Position numbers and translations under genes: made by a program. Shown here piece by piece: positions 8,861 to 20,168 of a DNA stretch of 64,000 nucleotides. The stretch is from contig NZ_JACSQS010000001.1 in the NCBI RefSeq assembly GCF_014836545.1, positions 1 through 64,000 on the forward strand. The letters run 5' to 3'. How positions within the stretch are numbered: the first letter of the stretch is position 1; each line of letters starts with the position of its first letter. A model generated the notes under the pieces. It was not told the DNA's origin. It made no database searches and saw only the letters and a list, made by a program, of their open reading frames with translations. Source of the stretch: Stenotrophomonas lacuserhaii (GTDB taxonomy: Bacteria > Pseudomonadota > Gammaproteobacteria > Xanthomonadales > Xanthomonadaceae).

Positions 8861-10065
8861 TGAGTCAGATGGTCATCCTCAAGCGGGTTGCCACGGTTGC
8901 CATGCTCGGCATGGCGCTGTCCGGTTGCAGCACGGTCAAGGGCTGGTTCGCCGGTAAGGACGCCGAAGCCAAGAAACTGCAGGAGCCGGTGGAGCTGGTG
9001 AAGTTCGACGCCACCGTCAAGGTCGACAAGCTGTGGACGGTCAACCTGGGCAAGGGCGAGGATCGCATCGGCGTGCGCCAGGGTCCGGCAGTCGCCGACG
9101 GCCGCGTGTATGCCGCTGCCATCACCGGCGGCGTGCATGCCATCGACCTGCAGACCGGCAAGAAGGTCTGGACCTATGAGCCGGCCAAGGAAAAGAAGAA
9201 GCCCAAGCTGCGCCTTTCCGGTGGTCCGGGCGTGGGCGAGGGCCTGGTGGTCATCGGCACGCTGGACGGCCAGGTGATCGCGCTGGATGCCGCTGATGGC
9301 ACCGAAAAGTGGCGCGCCAAGGTGCCGGGCGAAGTGATCTCGGCCCCGGCCGTCGGCCAGGGCATGGTGTTCGTGCGCAGCAATGACGGCCGCATCACCT
9401 CCTTCGACGCCACCAACGGCACCCAGCGCTGGTTCAACCCGCGCGAACTGCCGATGCTGACCGTGCGCGGCAACGCGCCGGTGGTGCAGGGCCCGGGCGT
9501 GGTCTTCGTTGGCAACGACGACGGCACCCTGGCTGCGCTGGGCGCCGCTGATGGCCGCACTCTGTGGGACCAGGTGGTCGGCAACCCGGAAGGGCGTACC
9601 GAACTGGATCGCATGTCCGACGTGGACGGTGCGCCGGTGCTGGAAGGCAACACGCTGTACGCCAGCAGCTTCAAGAACCAGACCATCGCCATCGAAGGTC
9701 CGACCGGGCGTCCGTTGTGGACGCGCGACCACGGTGGAGCAGGCGGCGTCACGCTGTCCTCGTCCTACGTGATCGTCACCGACAACCAGGGCGGTGTGTT
9801 CGGCCTGGACAAGCAGAGCGGTGCGGCCAGCTGGTCGCAGACCGGCCTGGCCCGGCGCCAGCTGACCGGCCCGGCCCTGCAGGGCGATTACGTGGTCGTC
9901 AGCGATTTCGACGGCTACGTGCACTGGCTGCAACAGTCCGATGGCGCGATGGCCGCCCGGGCAAAGACCGGCGGGACCGTCAAGGCCCAACCGATAGTCG
10001 CCGACGGGGTCCTGCTGGTGCAGAACATCGAAGGCAAGCTGACCGCTTTCCGGTTGGCCAATTAA
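8860..10065 (+). CDS. bamB: Outer membrane protein assembly factor BamB
   Basis: 401 residues. The lipoprotein signal has lipobox ALSGC. PQQ-like beta-propeller repeats follow, each with segments such as [28 protein letters not shown] and [14 protein letters not shown]. BamB is a lipoprotein of the BAM complex that inserts beta-barrel proteins into the outer membrane. The ATG overlaps the yfgM stop by one base. der follows 16 bp later, as in most gammaproteobacteria. Confidence 0.93.
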   Translation: MSQMVILKRVATVAMLGMALSGCSTVKGWFAGKDAEAKKLQEPVELVKFDATVKVDKLWTVNLGKGEDRIGVRQGPAVADGRVYAAAITGGVHAIDLQTGKKVWTYEPAKEKKKPKLRLSGGPGVGEGLVVIGTLDGQVIALDAADGTEKWRAKVPGEVISAPAVGQGMVFVRSNDGRITSFDATNGTQRWFNPRELPMLTVRGNAPVVQGPGVVFVGNDDGTLAALGAADGRTLWDQVVGNPEGRTELDRMSDVDGAPVLEGNTLYASSFKNQTIAIEGPTGRPLWTRDHGGAGGVTLSSSYVIVTDNQGGVFGLDKQSGAASWSQTGLARRQLTGPALQGDYVVVSDFDGYVHWLQQSDGAMAARAKTGGTVKAQPIVADGVLLVQNIEGKLTAFRLAN

Positions 10066-10081
10066 TTACGGAGTAAACGCG

Positions 10082-11479
10082 ATGCTGCCCCTGGTCGCCC
10101 TGGTCGGACGGCCGAATGTCGGCAAGTCCACAATCTTCAATGCGCTCACGCGCACCCGCGACGCGCTGGTCCATGACCAGCCCGGCGTGACCCGTGACCG
10201 CAACTACGGTGTCTGTCGCCTGGACGAGGACAATCACTTCCTGATCGTGGACACCGGCGGCATCGCCGAACAAGAAGAAGGCCTGGCCGGCGCCACCGCG
10301 CGCCAGGCCCGTGCCGCCGCCGAAGAAGCCGATCTGATCGTCTTCGTGGTCGATGCGCGCGATGGCACCTCTTCGCTGGACGACGACATCCTGGCCTGGC
10401 TGCGCAAGCAGCAGCAGCCGAAGGTGCTGCTGATCAACAAGATCGACGGTACCGACGAGCACACCGTGCGTGCGGAGTTCTCGCGCTACGGCTTCAGCGA
10501 AATGCTGACCGTCTCGGCGGCGCATCGCCAGGGTCTGGACGATCTGCTGGAGGAAATCGTCGAGCGCCTGCCGGAAGAGGGCAGCGCCGAAGAGATGGAC
10601 AACGATCCGAACCGCGTGCGCATCGCCTTCGTCGGCCGCCCCAACGTGGGCAAGTCGACGCTGGTCAACCGCATCCTCGGTGAGGAACGGATGATCGCCT
10701 CGGAAGTGCCGGGCACCACCCGCGATTCGATCTCGGTGGACTTGGAACGCGAGGGCCGCGACTACCGTCTGATCGACACCGCCGGCCTGCGCCGTCGTGG
10801 CCGCGTGGACGAAGCCGTGGAGAAATTCTCGGTCGTCAAGACCATGCAGGCCATCGAACAGTGCCAGGTCGCGGTGCTGATGCTGGACGCGCATGAAGGC
10901 GTGACCGACCAGGACGCTACCGTGCTCGGCGCGGTACTGGATGCCGGGCGTGCATTGGTCATTGCGATCAACAAGTGGGACGGACTGACCGACTACCAGC
11001 GTGAGCAGGCAGAGACCCAGTTGTCGCTGCGGCTGGGCTTCGTGCCGTGGGCCGAATCGGTGCGCATCTCGGCGATGCACGGCTCCGGGCTGCGTGAGCT
11101 GTTCAACGCGATCCACCGCGCGCACGATTCGGCGAATCACCAGTTCAGCACCAGCGAAGTGAACCAGGCGCTGGAAATGGCCTACACCGCCAATCCGCCG
11201 CCGACCATCCGTGGGCATGTGTCCAAGCTGCGTTACGTGCATCCGGGTGGCGCCAACCCGCCGACCTTCATCGTGCACGGCACGCGCCTGAAGGAGCTGT
11301 CGGAGACCTACAAGCGCTACCTGGAAAACTTCTTCCGCAAGCGTTTCAAGCTGGTCGGCACGCCGGTGCAGTTCATCTTCCGCGAGGGGACCAACCCGTA
11401 CGAAGGCAAGAAGAACCCGCTGACCGAACGCCAGGTCAAGGCCAAGCGCCGCCTGATGAAGCACGTCAAGGGCCGCTGA
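10082..11479 (+). CDS. der: Ribosome biogenesis GTPase Der (EngA)
   Basis: 465 residues with two tandem EngA GTPase domains: G1 motifs [12 protein letters not shown] (near residue 10) and [12 protein letters not shown] (near 186), with NKID and NKWD G4 motifs. A C-terminal KH-like domain ends in a basic tail ([16 protein letters not shown]). Der is needed for 50S subunit maturation. A GGAG precedes the ATG. It closes the rlmN-pilF-rodZ-yfgM-bamB-der series. Confidence 0.97.
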   Translation: MLPLVALVGRPNVGKSTIFNALTRTRDALVHDQPGVTRDRNYGVCRLDEDNHFLIVDTGGIAEQEEGLAGATARQARAAAEEADLIVFVVDARDGTSSLDDDILAWLRKQQQPKVLLINKIDGTDEHTVRAEFSRYGFSEMLTVSAAHRQGLDDLLEEIVERLPEEGSAEEMDNDPNRVRIAFVGRPNVGKSTLVNRILGEERMIASEVPGTTRDSISVDLEREGRDYRLIDTAGLRRRGRVDEAVEKFSVVKTMQAIEQCQVAVLMLDAHEGVTDQDATVLGAVLDAGRALVIAINKWDGLTDYQREQAETQLSLRLGFVPWAESVRISAMHGSGLRELFNAIHRAHDSANHQFSTSEVNQALEMAYTANPPPTIRGHVSKLRYVHPGGANPPTFIVHGTRLKELSETYKRYLENFFRKRFKLVGTPVQFIFREGTNPYEGKKNPLTERQVKAKRRLMKHVKGR

Positions 11480-11483
11480 CCCG

Positions 11484-11508
11484 GTAGCGCCGGCCCATGG
11501 TCGGCGAG
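11484..11508 (+). repeat. SMAG REP element
   Basis: A GTAG-headed palindrome with stem GCCGGCC/GGTCGGC around CAT, directly after the der stop codon. It may act as a 3'-end stem-loop for the cluster. Confidence 0.75.
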
Positions 11509-11555
11509 CGCTGCGGCAGTGTGCCGACCCGATGTGCATGGCCGATAATGCGGCC

Positions 11556-12692
11556 ATGCGCATCCTCGAAATCTCCCCCGAGCTCGCCCTGCAGCGCCTT
11601 TCCGAAGGCGCCGTGCTGATCGACGTACGCCAGCCGCTCGAGCGCGCCGGCGGCATGGCCGAAGGCGCACGCGGCATCACCCTGGCTGACCTGCAGGCCG
11701 ACCCGGCCGCGCACCTGCCACAGCAGCATCAAGACATCCTGCTGATCTGCCAGACCGGCAAACGCTCAGCCGATGCTGCGCTGTTCCTGCACGCGGCGGG
11801 TTATGCGAACGTCGCTTGGGTAGCCGGCGGCACCGTGGCCTGGCGTGCGCAGCAACTGCCGCTGGTGCAGCCGCCCGGCACCGCCGAAGACCGTGATTTC
11901 CATGACCGCTATTCGCGCCACCTGCTGCTGCCTCAGGTCGGTGAGGCCGGCCAGCGCCTGCTGCAGCGTTCGCGCGTGCTGGTGTTGGGCGCGGGCGGGC
12001 TGGGCTCGCCGGCCGGCTTCTACCTGGCCGCCGCCGGAGTAGGGCAGCTGCGCTTCGTCGACGACGACCGCGTGGAGCGCAGCAACCTGCACCGGCAGAT
12101 CGTGCATACCGAAGCCGGCGTCGGCCAGTTCAAGGTCGACTCGGCGCGCGAGCGCCTGCTGGCGCTGAATCCCTCCATCACCATCGAAGCCATCGCCGAG
12201 CGCGCCACCTCGGCCAACATCGACGCGCTGATGGAAGGCGTGGACGTGGTGCTGGATGGTTCGGACAACTTCCCGCTGCGCTACCTGCTCAATGATGCGT
12301 GCATCAAGCACGCCACGCCGCTGGTGTACGCGGCCATCGAGCGCTTCGACGGCCAGGTGAGCGTGTTCGATGCCGGCCGCCAGCGCGGCGTGGCGCCGTG
12401 CTACCGCTGCCTGTTTCCCCAGCCTCCACCGCCGGAGTTCGCCCCCAACTGCGCCGAAGCCGGCGTCCTGGGCGTTCTGCCGGGCCTGGCCGGCGTGCTG
12501 CAGGCCACCGAGGTGCTGAAGCTGCTGCTGGGCATCGGCGAGCCGCTGACCGGACGGCTGCTGCGCTTCGATGCACTGGAAATGCGCTTCCGCGAAACCC
12601 GGCTGTCGCCGGATCCACACTGCGCGGTCTGCGTTCCCGGCCAGGACTTCCCCGGCTACATCGATTACGCCGCGTTCTGCTCGGGCCGCTGA
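11556..12692 (+). CDS. moeB: Rhodanese-MoeB fusion, molybdopterin-synthase adenylyltransferase
   Basis: 378 residues. An N-terminal rhodanese domain (about 1-100) carries the active-site cysteine in LLICQTGKRS. A ThiF/MoeB E1-like adenylyltransferase domain (about 110-375) follows, with the ATP site GAGGLGSPAGFYLAAAGVG and two CxxC zinc pairs (CYRC and CAVC). It would adenylate, and possibly thiolate, the C-terminus of MoaD or ThiS. The fusion is inverted relative to eukaryotic MOCS3, where rhodanese is C-terminal. The ATG at 11556 was preferred because it begins the conserved rhodanese start (RILEISPELA); the longer start at 11532 adds eight residues. Confidence 0.9.
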   Translation: MRILEISPELALQRLSEGAVLIDVRQPLERAGGMAEGARGITLADLQADPAAHLPQQHQDILLICQTGKRSADAALFLHAAGYANVAWVAGGTVAWRAQQLPLVQPPGTAEDRDFHDRYSRHLLLPQVGEAGQRLLQRSRVLVLGAGGLGSPAGFYLAAAGVGQLRFVDDDRVERSNLHRQIVHTEAGVGQFKVDSARERLLALNPSITIEAIAERATSANIDALMEGVDVVLDGSDNFPLRYLLNDACIKHATPLVYAAIERFDGQVSVFDAGRQRGVAPCYRCLFPQPPPPEFAPNCAEAGVLGVLPGLAGVLQATEVLKLLLGIGEPLTGRLLRFDALEMRFRETRLSPDPHCAVCVPGQDFPGYIDYAAFCSGR

Positions 12693-12698
12693 TCTGCC

Positions 12699-12797
12699 CG
12701 CTGCGCTCGCCGAGCGTGGCTCGGCGCTGCAGCGGTGCGATCAACGCGCAGTGCCGTGCCATCGGTAGCGCCGACCCATGGTCGGCGAGCGCAGCGG
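12699..12797. repeat. Inverted pair of SMAG REP elements
   Basis: Two opposed copies, one with stem GCCGAGC/GCTCGGC (12709-12725) and one headed GTAG with stem GCCGACC/GGTCGGC (12765-12787). Outer flanks CCGCTGCGCTCGCC and GGCGAGCGCAGCGG also pair, so the whole can fold into one large cruciform. It lies between moeB and the antiporter gene. Confidence 0.8.
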
Positions 12798-12950
12798 CAG
12801 CCGTACGTTCGCAGTGCAGGATAGAACGACATGGCGATGAATTGATCGCCCGTTTCATCCGCGGAACAATGAACCGCAACCCACGTGCTATTGATTGCCG
12901 CCTGCATGCCCTATCGTTGACGCACTTCAACGCATCACAGGAATGGCCGC

Positions 12951-14816
12951 ATGGCGGTGGAAGCAGCTGCAAGCAGTGAACTGGTCAAGGTCGTCGCCCT
13001 GTTGGGCGCGGCGGTGGTGATGGTGCCGTTGTTCCGGCGTTTCGGCCTCGGGTCGGTGCTGGGGTACTTCACTGCCGGCCTGGCGATCGGGCCGTTCGGG
13101 CTGGGCTGGTTCTCAGATCCGCAGGCGATCCTGCACACCGCCGAACTCGGCGTGGTGATGTTTCTTTTCGTGATCGGCCTGGAGATGCGGCCCTCGCACC
13201 TGTGGAGCCTGCGCAAGGAAATCTTCGGCCTCGGCACCGCACAGATCGCCACATGCGCGATCGTGCTGACCCTGGTGGCCAAGCTGTTCGGGCTGCCTTG
13301 GCAGGTCGCCTTCATCGGCGCTACCGGCTTCGTGCTGACCTCCACCGCGGTGGTGATGCAGCTGCTGGCCGAGCGCGGTGACATCGCCCTGCCGCCCGGC
13401 CAGAAGATCGTCTCCATCCTGCTGTTCGAAGACCTGCTGATCGTGCCACTGCTGGCGCTGGTGGCCTTCATGGGCCCCTCGGCCGGCAGTGCCGATGGCG
13501 AAGGGTCGCGTTGGCTCTCGGTGGCCATCGGCGCCGGTGCGGTGGTCGGCCTGGTGCTGGTCGGGCGCTTCCTGCTCAATCCGTTGTTCCGCATCCTCGC
13601 CGCCGCCAAGGCGCGTGAAGTGATGACCGCTGCTGCGCTGCTGGTGGTGCTCGGTGCGGCGTTGCTGATGCAGCTTTCCGGGTTGTCGATGGCGATGGGC
13701 GCCTTCCTGGCCGGCGTGCTGCTCAGCGAATCCACGTTCCGGCACCAGATCGAAGCGGACATCGAGCCGTTCCGCGGCATCCTGCTGGGGCTGTTCTTCC
13801 TCAGCGTGGGCATGGCGCTGGACCTGGGCGTGGTGGCGCGCAACTGGCCGCTGATCGTCGGGCTGGTGCTGGCGCTGATGGCGGCCAAGGCCCTGTGCAT
13901 CTATGCAGTGGCGCGCGTGATGGGCAGCAGCCATGCGCAGGCACTGGACCGTGGCGTGGTGATGGCGCAGGGCGGCGAGTTCGCCTTCGTGCTGTTCGCC
14001 GCGGCCGCCAGTGCCGGTGTCATCGACGTGGACATCAATGCCAACTTCACCGCCGTGGTGGTGCTTTCGATGGCGCTGACGCCGCTGGTGGTGCTGGCGC
14101 ACAAGCGCTTTGCCGCGCCTGCGGTGGTCAGCATGGAAGGCGTCGAGACCGCCGAAGGCCTGTCCGGCAGCGTGCTGCTGATCGGCTTCGGTCGCTTCGG
14201 CCAGGTCGCCAGCCAGTCACTGCTGGCGCGCGACGTGGACGTGACCATCATCGACAACGACGTGGAGATGATCCACAGCGCCGAGCGCTTCGGCTTCAAG
14301 ATCTATTACGGCGATGGCACCCGGCTGGACGTGCTGCATGCCTCCGGTGCGGCCAGCGCCCGGGCGATCGCGGTGTGCGTCAACGATGCCGCCGAAGCCG
14401 ACCGCATCGTCGAACTGGTCTCGCATGAGTTCCCGCAGGCCAAGCTGCTGGTGCGCTCGTTCGACCGCGAACATTCGCTGCGGCTGATCCACGCCGGCGT
14501 CGATTTCCAGATCCGCGAAACCTTCGAATCGGCAGTGATGTTCGGCCAGGCCGCGCTGATGGAGCTCGGCGCGGACGAAGACGACGCGCGCGATATCGCC
14601 GAGCAGATCCGCGAGCGCGACGCCGAGCGCCTGCAGCTGGAAATGGCCGGTGGCGACCTCCGCGCCGGTGCCCACATGGCCTTCGGCAGCTCGCTGCCGG
14701 GCGTGCCCACGCCGACCCCGTTCACCGTGCCCAAGCGCCAGTCGCGCACGCTGAATGCCGATCAGGTGCCGCATGAAGAGGGGTCAGACCCCTTTTCCGG
14801 AGGCAAAGGGCTCTGA
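12951..14816 (+). CDS. Kef-type monovalent cation/proton antiporter (CPA2 family)
   Basis: 621 residues. The N-terminal half (about 1-385) is a Na+/H+ exchanger-like domain with a dozen hydrophobic segments. An RCK/TrkA-N domain follows (about 400-520), with the Rossmann motif GFGRFGQVA and a downstream acidic residue for NAD binding. Kef systems export K+ in exchange for H+ and are gated by glutathione adducts. The start ATG follows an AGGA ribosome site. The last about 12 residues (EGSDPFSGGKGL) are encoded by an inverted repeat that also supplies the stop. KefB and KefC cannot be separated from sequence alone. Confidence 0.88.
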   Translation: MAVEAAASSELVKVVALLGAAVVMVPLFRRFGLGSVLGYFTAGLAIGPFGLGWFSDPQAILHTAELGVVMFLFVIGLEMRPSHLWSLRKEIFGLGTAQIATCAIVLTLVAKLFGLPWQVAFIGATGFVLTSTAVVMQLLAERGDIALPPGQKIVSILLFEDLLIVPLLALVAFMGPSAGSADGEGSRWLSVAIGAGAVVGLVLVGRFLLNPLFRILAAAKAREVMTAAALLVVLGAALLMQLSGLSMAMGAFLAGVLLSESTFRHQIEADIEPFRGILLGLFFLSVGMALDLGVVARNWPLIVGLVLALMAAKALCIYAVARVMGSSHAQALDRGVVMAQGGEFAFVLFAAAASAGVIDVDINANFTAVVVLSMALTPLVVLAHKRFAAPAVVSMEGVETAEGLSGSVLLIGFGRFGQVASQSLLARDVDVTIIDNDVEMIHSAERFGFKIYYGDGTRLDVLHASGAASARAIAVCVNDAAEADRIVELVSHEFPQAKLLVRSFDREHSLRLIHAGVDFQIRETFESAVMFGQAALMELGADEDDARDIAEQIRERDAERLQLEMAGGDLRAGAHMAFGSSLPGVPTPTPFTVPKRQSRTLNADQVPHEEGSDPFSGGKGL

Positions 14817-14820
14817 CCCC
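14780..14820. repeat. Inverted repeat overlapping the end of the antiporter gene
   Basis: Arms GGGGTCAGA (from 14780) and TCTGACCCC (to 14820) pair. The inner CCCTTT and AAAGGG extend the stem. The stop codon of the antiporter (14814-14816) lies within the right arm. The element could be a terminator-like structure, although no T-run follows. Confidence 0.7.
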
Positions 14821-14880
14821 GCACCCCGCCGGGCCTGAATCAGGGACAATAGCCATCCCCGCCGCTCCACGCCTGCTTCG

Positions 14881-15762
14881 ATGACCCTGCCAACCGACGC
14901 CTCCCATTCCGCCCGCATCCTCGACGGCCGCCGCATCTCCGAAGCGCTGCTGGACAGCCTGAAGGTGCGCGTAGACGCCCGTGTCGCCGCCGGTGGCAGC
15001 CGTCCCGGGCTGGCCGTGGTGCTGGTGGGCGGCGACCCGGCGTCCACCGTGTACGTGCGCAACAAGCGCCGTGCGGCGGAGAAGGTCGGTATCGAGGCGC
15101 ATGATTTCGATCTCCCCGCAGGCACCAGCGAAGCCGAGCTGCTGGCGCTGATCGATAAGTTGAATGCGGACCCGAAGATCCACGGCATCCTGATCCAGCT
15201 GCCATTGCCCGGCATTCCCGACGCGCGCCGGCTGATCCAGCGCATCGATCCGCGCAAGGACGTGGACGGTTTCCACCCGGAAAACGTGGGCCATCTTGCG
15301 CTGCGCGAGTTCGGCCTGCGCCCATGCACCCCGCGTGGCATCACCACGCTGCTGGGCCATACCGACCAGCCCGTGCGTGGCCGCAATGCCACCATCGTCG
15401 GCGTCAGCAATCATGTCGGCCGGCCGATGGGGCTGGAGCTGCTGATTGCCGGCTGCACCGTGACCAGCTGCCACAAGTTCACCCCCAAGGACGTGCTGGA
15501 ACAGGCCGTGCGCAACGCCGACATCCTGGTGGTGGCGGTCGGCCGCCCGGGCATCGTGCCGGGTGAATGGGTCAAGCCCGGTGCGGTGGTGATCGATGTG
15601 GGCATCAACCGCCTGGACGACGGCCGGCTGGTCGGCGACGTCGGCTTCGAAGCGGCCGCAGAGCGCGCCAGCTGGATCACCCCGGTCCCCGGCGGCGTCG
15701 GCCCGATGACCGTGGCCACCTTGATGCAGAACACCCTGGAAGCCGCAGAAGCCTTCGTCTGA
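14881..15762 (+). CDS. folD: Methylenetetrahydrofolate dehydrogenase/cyclohydrolase
   Basis: 293 residues, the normal FolD length. It interconverts 5,10-methylene-THF, methenyl-THF and 10-formyl-THF. Family signatures are visible: [14 protein letters not shown] with the catalytic lysine, ILIQLPLPG, the NADP loop [12 protein letters not shown], and the C-terminal [11 protein letters not shown]. One-carbon units feed purine synthesis, and guaB/guaA follow downstream, but a SMAG element and over 150 bp separate them. Confidence 0.97.
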   Translation: MTLPTDASHSARILDGRRISEALLDSLKVRVDARVAAGGSRPGLAVVLVGGDPASTVYVRNKRRAAEKVGIEAHDFDLPAGTSEAELLALIDKLNADPKIHGILIQLPLPGIPDARRLIQRIDPRKDVDGFHPENVGHLALREFGLRPCTPRGITTLLGHTDQPVRGRNATIVGVSNHVGRPMGLELLIAGCTVTSCHKFTPKDVLEQAVRNADILVVAVGRPGIVPGEWVKPGAVVIDVGINRLDDGRLVGDVGFEAAAERASWITPVPGGVGPMTVATLMQNTLEAAEAFV

Positions 15763-15786
15763 GGCAGCCCGGTGGGTGACGGAAGG

Positions 15787-15812
15787 GTAGCGCCGACCCA
15801 TGGTCGGTGAGC
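15787..15812 (+). repeat. SMAG REP element
   Basis: A GTAG-headed copy with stem CCGACC/GGTCGG around CAT, followed by the common GAGCGCAGCGG flank, between folD and guaB. Confidence 0.78.
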
Positions 15813-15895
15813 GCAGCGGCGCCTTTCGCCCTACACCCACCGGCGCGACACTGCGTCGCATCTACCCCCTGCCGCTCGGCCGACAAACAGGGTAA

Positions 15896-17383
<1,488 letters not shown>

Positions 17384-17396
17384 GGCCGGACGCAGC

Positions 17397-17430
17397 AAGA
17401 GGAACGAGGAAGCAGATTCCCGTTCCTCTT
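17397..17430 (+). terminator. Inverted repeat between guaB and guaA
   Basis: Perfect 10-bp arms AAGAGGAACG (17397-17406) and CGTTCCTCTT (17421-17430) enclose a 14-base loop, and a short TTCC follows. It resembles a weak intrinsic terminator or processing stem inside the guaB-guaA operon, so it may set the ratio of the two transcripts. Confidence 0.5.
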
Positions 17431-17492
17431 TCCATATCCGCCGCTGGTTGCGCTTTCGTACTCCGTTATTCCTCCTGCATCGCCCGGGCACC

Positions 17493-19058
17493 ATGACCAA
17501 CATCCATACCGACAAGATCCTCATCCTCGATTTCGGCGCGCAGTACACCCAGCTGATCGCCCGCCGCATCCGCGAGCTCGGTGTCTACTGCGAGATCTGG
17601 GCGTGGGACCACAACCCGGCCGACATCGCCGGCTTCGGGGCCAAGGGCATCATCCTGTCCGGTGGCCCGGAATCGACCACCCTGCCGGGGGCGCCCGCCG
17701 CGCCGCAGGAAGTGTTCGACAGCGGCCTGCCGGTGTTCGGCATCTGCTACGGCATGCAGACCCTGGCCGCGCAGCTGGGCGGTGAAACCGAAGCGGCCGA
17801 CCAGCGCGAATTCGGCCACGCCGAAGTCAACATCGTGGCCCCGGATTCGCTGTTCGCCGGGCTGAGCGACCACCCGGGCGAGGCCCGTTTGAACGTGTGG
17901 ATGAGCCACGGCGACCATGTGTCCAAGGCACCGCCGGGCTTCACCATCACCGCCACCACCGACCGCATTCCGGTGGCTGCGATGGCCAACGAAGAAAAGC
18001 GCTGGTACGGCGTGCAGTTCCACCCGGAAGTGACCCACACCCTGCAGGGCCAGGCGCTGCTGCGCCGCTTCGTGGTGGACGTGTGCGGCTGCGAAACCCT
18101 GTGGACCGCGGCCAACATCATCGAAGACCAGATCGCCCGCGTGCGCGAACAGGTCGGCGATGACGAAGTGATCCTGGGCCTGTCCGGCGGCGTCGATTCG
18201 TCGGTCGTGGCCGCGCTGCTGCACAAGGCGATCGGTGACAAGCTGACCTGCGTGTTCGTCGACACCGGCCTGCTGCGCTGGCAGGAAGGCGACCAGGTGA
18301 TGGCGATGTTCGCCGAGCACATGGGTGTCAAGGTGATCCGCGTGAACGCCGCCGACCGTTACTTCGCCAAGCTGGAAGGTGTGAGCGATCCGGAAGCCAA
18401 GCGCAAGATCATCGGCAACCTGTTCGTGGACATCTTCGACGAAGAATCCAACAAGCTGAAGAATGCGAAGTGGCTGGCACAGGGCACCATCTACCCGGAC
18501 GTGATCGAGTCTGCCGGCAGCAAGACCGGCAAGGCGCACGTGATCAAGAGCCACCACAACGTGGGCGGCCTGCCGGAGCACATGAAGCTGGGCTTGGTGG
18601 AGCCGCTGCGCGAGCTGTTCAAGGACGAAGTGCGTCGCCTGGGTGTTGAACTCGGCCTGCCGCGCAGCATGGTCTACCGCCATCCGTTCCCGGGCCCCGG
18701 CCTGGGCGTGCGTATCCTGGGTGAAGTGAAGCGTGAGTACGCCGAGCTGCTGGCCAAGGCCGATGCGATCTTCATTGAAGAACTGCGTAAGGCAGACCTG
18801 TACGACAAGACCAGCCAGGCGTTCGCCGTGTTCCTGCCGGTGAAGTCAGTCGGCGTGGTGGGTGATGCGCGGGCTTATGAGTGGGTGATTGCGCTGCGTG
18901 CGGTGGAGACGATCGACTTCATGACGGCGCACTGGTCGCACCTGCCGTATGAGTTCCTGGGTACGGTGAGCAACCGGATCATCAATGAGTTGCGCGGGGT
19001 TTCAAGGGTTGTCTATGACATCTCGGGGAAGCCGCCGGCTACTATTGAGTGGGAATGA
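17493..19058 (+). CDS. guaA: GMP synthase (glutamine-hydrolysing)
   Basis: 521 residues, as in other bacteria. It converts XMP to GMP using glutamine and ATP. The class I amidotransferase domain (1-200) has the catalytic cysteine in GICYGMQTL and the His/Glu pair in FHPEVTHT. The ATP-pyrophosphatase domain has the loop [11 protein letters not shown], followed by the dimerisation domain. The ATG at 17493 is chosen because [20 protein letters not shown] is the conserved start. It lies 109 bp after guaB on the same strand. Confidence 0.97.
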   Translation: MTNIHTDKILILDFGAQYTQLIARRIRELGVYCEIWAWDHNPADIAGFGAKGIILSGGPESTTLPGAPAAPQEVFDSGLPVFGICYGMQTLAAQLGGETEAADQREFGHAEVNIVAPDSLFAGLSDHPGEARLNVWMSHGDHVSKAPPGFTITATTDRIPVAAMANEEKRWYGVQFHPEVTHTLQGQALLRRFVVDVCGCETLWTAANIIEDQIARVREQVGDDEVILGLSGGVDSSVVAALLHKAIGDKLTCVFVDTGLLRWQEGDQVMAMFAEHMGVKVIRVNAADRYFAKLEGVSDPEAKRKIIGNLFVDIFDEESNKLKNAKWLAQGTIYPDVIESAGSKTGKAHVIKSHHNVGGLPEHMKLGLVEPLRELFKDEVRRLGVELGLPRSMVYRHPFPGPGLGVRILGEVKREYAELLAKADAIFIEELRKADLYDKTSQAFAVFLPVKSVGVVGDARAYEWVIALRAVETIDFMTAHWSHLPYEFLGTVSNRIINELRGVSRVVYDISGKPPATIEWE

Positions 19059-19062
19059 GTTG

Positions 19063-19098
19063 AAACAACGAGGGCGCCGAGAGGCGCCCTTGTTGTTT
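19063..19098 (+). terminator. Intrinsic terminator after guaA
   Basis: A long stem with an AACAAC outer part and AGGGCGCC/GGCGCCCT core, GAGA loop, and GTTGTTT 3' side starts 4 bases past the guaA stop. The symmetrical A/T-rich ends suit termination from either direction. Confidence 0.85.
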
Positions 19099-19297
19099 AT
19101 GGTTGGCCAGTGCTGAGTAAAGCTGGTTACTTTCAGGACGATCACGTTCGGGCAATACCGCCGGATTTCGTGAAAAACATGGATCGGGGCGCGGATCGAT
19201 GTGCCGAAGCGGCTGCCGGAGAACATGATGGTCTCGGTGGTCAGCGCGGCTTTCTGATGCGAGGGGCCTTGCTTGGCATTCAGCGGCGTCTGGGACC

Positions 19298-19491
19298 GAT
19301 GCGCTGGTTTGTTCTACGCCCGAGCGGGCCATGCTGGAACTGTGCGACAGCGCATCGGATGCGGCAGGTGTCTACGAAGCCGATGCGCTGGTGCAGGCCA
19401 TGACCACGCTGCGGCCTCAGCGCGTCGACCTTATGCTGCGACATTGCCTATCAAGGCCAAGCGCCATCGGCATGCGTGGCTGGCCTGCTAG
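19298..19491 (+). pseudogene. Decayed AbiEi-type antitoxin fragment
   Basis: One frame (19298-19455) reads DALVCSTPERAMLELCDS and goes on to EADALVQAMTTLRPQRVDLM and RHC. This matches the conserved C-terminal half of type IV (AbiE) antitoxins, where STPERAILEL, a helix ending in L.PR.L..LL, and then SVKVKRLF...RHGHAW are typical. The last part continues in another frame as IKAKRHRHAWLAC and then a stop at 19489-19491. A frameshift has therefore occurred, with loss of several residues between KAKR and RHAW. Upstream sequence (19099-19297) contains no intact start or N-terminal winged helix, and no toxin gene (AbiEii) follows. Confidence 0.62.
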
Positions 19492-19608
19492 AACGACCGC
19501 CTGGTGTGCTCCTGAGAGATTGTCTCGTTAATGCCGCTTTTGGGAACCAGCTTCTCTCTCAGAGCAGCCGAGCATGAGTTTCATGATCCAAGTGGCTGTC
19601 CGGACCGA

Positions 19609-20028
19609 TCATTCTTCAGCCGCCTCAAAGAACGCGTGAATCGATTCATCTCCCAACCAATGGCGCTTGAAGGAGGCACTGAACATCAGCTTCTCCTTTT
19701 CCCGAGCTTGGGTAATGGCTTTCGGATCGCCTGACGCCTCAGCATCGGCAAGCTCAATACGCGCTTCGCGGATGAACCCTTCAAGCTTGTCTTCCAAAGC
19801 CCAGACTGCGGCCTCAAAGGGCGGGGTGGACTTGATTCTTCTGTCCATCACCGAATTTAGAGCCTTCTGCAGCTGTTCGATGTGATCCGGATAGTCTTTG
19901 AGCATTTCCCGGAGCTTCGCCGGAACGGGCGGGGAGGGCGGCGGCATGTCTTCCACCTTTTCGTCGGATCCATGCGGTTTTGAGAGTACATGCACACCGC
20001 TTGAGGGGTCCAATGCGATTTGCGACAT
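19609..20028 (-). CDS. Hypothetical protein, charged and helical
   Basis: 139 residues from the ATG giving MSQIALDPSSGVH. I do not recognise a family. A proline-rich stretch (PPPSPPVP) follows the N-terminus, then predicted helices rich in E, K and L (REMLKDYPDHIEQLQKAL, WALEDKLEGFIREARIEL). No signal peptide or membrane segment is seen. A GTG 12 bases upstream is an alternative start. Base composition is lower in G+C than the neighbours, and the gene sits next to a decayed antitoxin fragment, both suggesting an acquired segment. Function unknown. Confidence 0.6.
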   Translation of the reverse strand: MSQIALDPSSGVHVLSKPHGSDEKVEDMPPPSPPVPAKLREMLKDYPDHIEQLQKALNSVMDRRIKSTPPFEAAVWALEDKLEGFIREARIELADAEASGDPKAITQAREKEKLMFSASFKRHWLGDESIHAFFEAAEE

Positions 20029-20103
20029 AGGGTCAGTCACGTTGTTTGAGCCGCCTTGGCCCCGGAACCGGCTCAATGGGGTGAAGAGCCGTCGAAGGAG
20101 CAC

Positions 20104-20123
20104 ATCCACGCATGGCGTGGGAT
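20104..20123. repeat. REP-like palindrome
   Basis: ATCCACGC-ATG-GCGTGG with a one-base bulge, a common ATCCACGCATGG-type variant of these repeats. It lies 45 bp upstream of the dehydrogenase start. Confidence 0.55.
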
Positions 20124-20168
20124 CGACTGAAGCTACACTCACCACCTACGCCAGACGGAAGCTCCCCC

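Noticed and set aside
9980-11680. 566-codon minus-strand open frame over der
   Set aside because: Shadow of Der, whose two GTPase domains are fully conserved on the plus strand.
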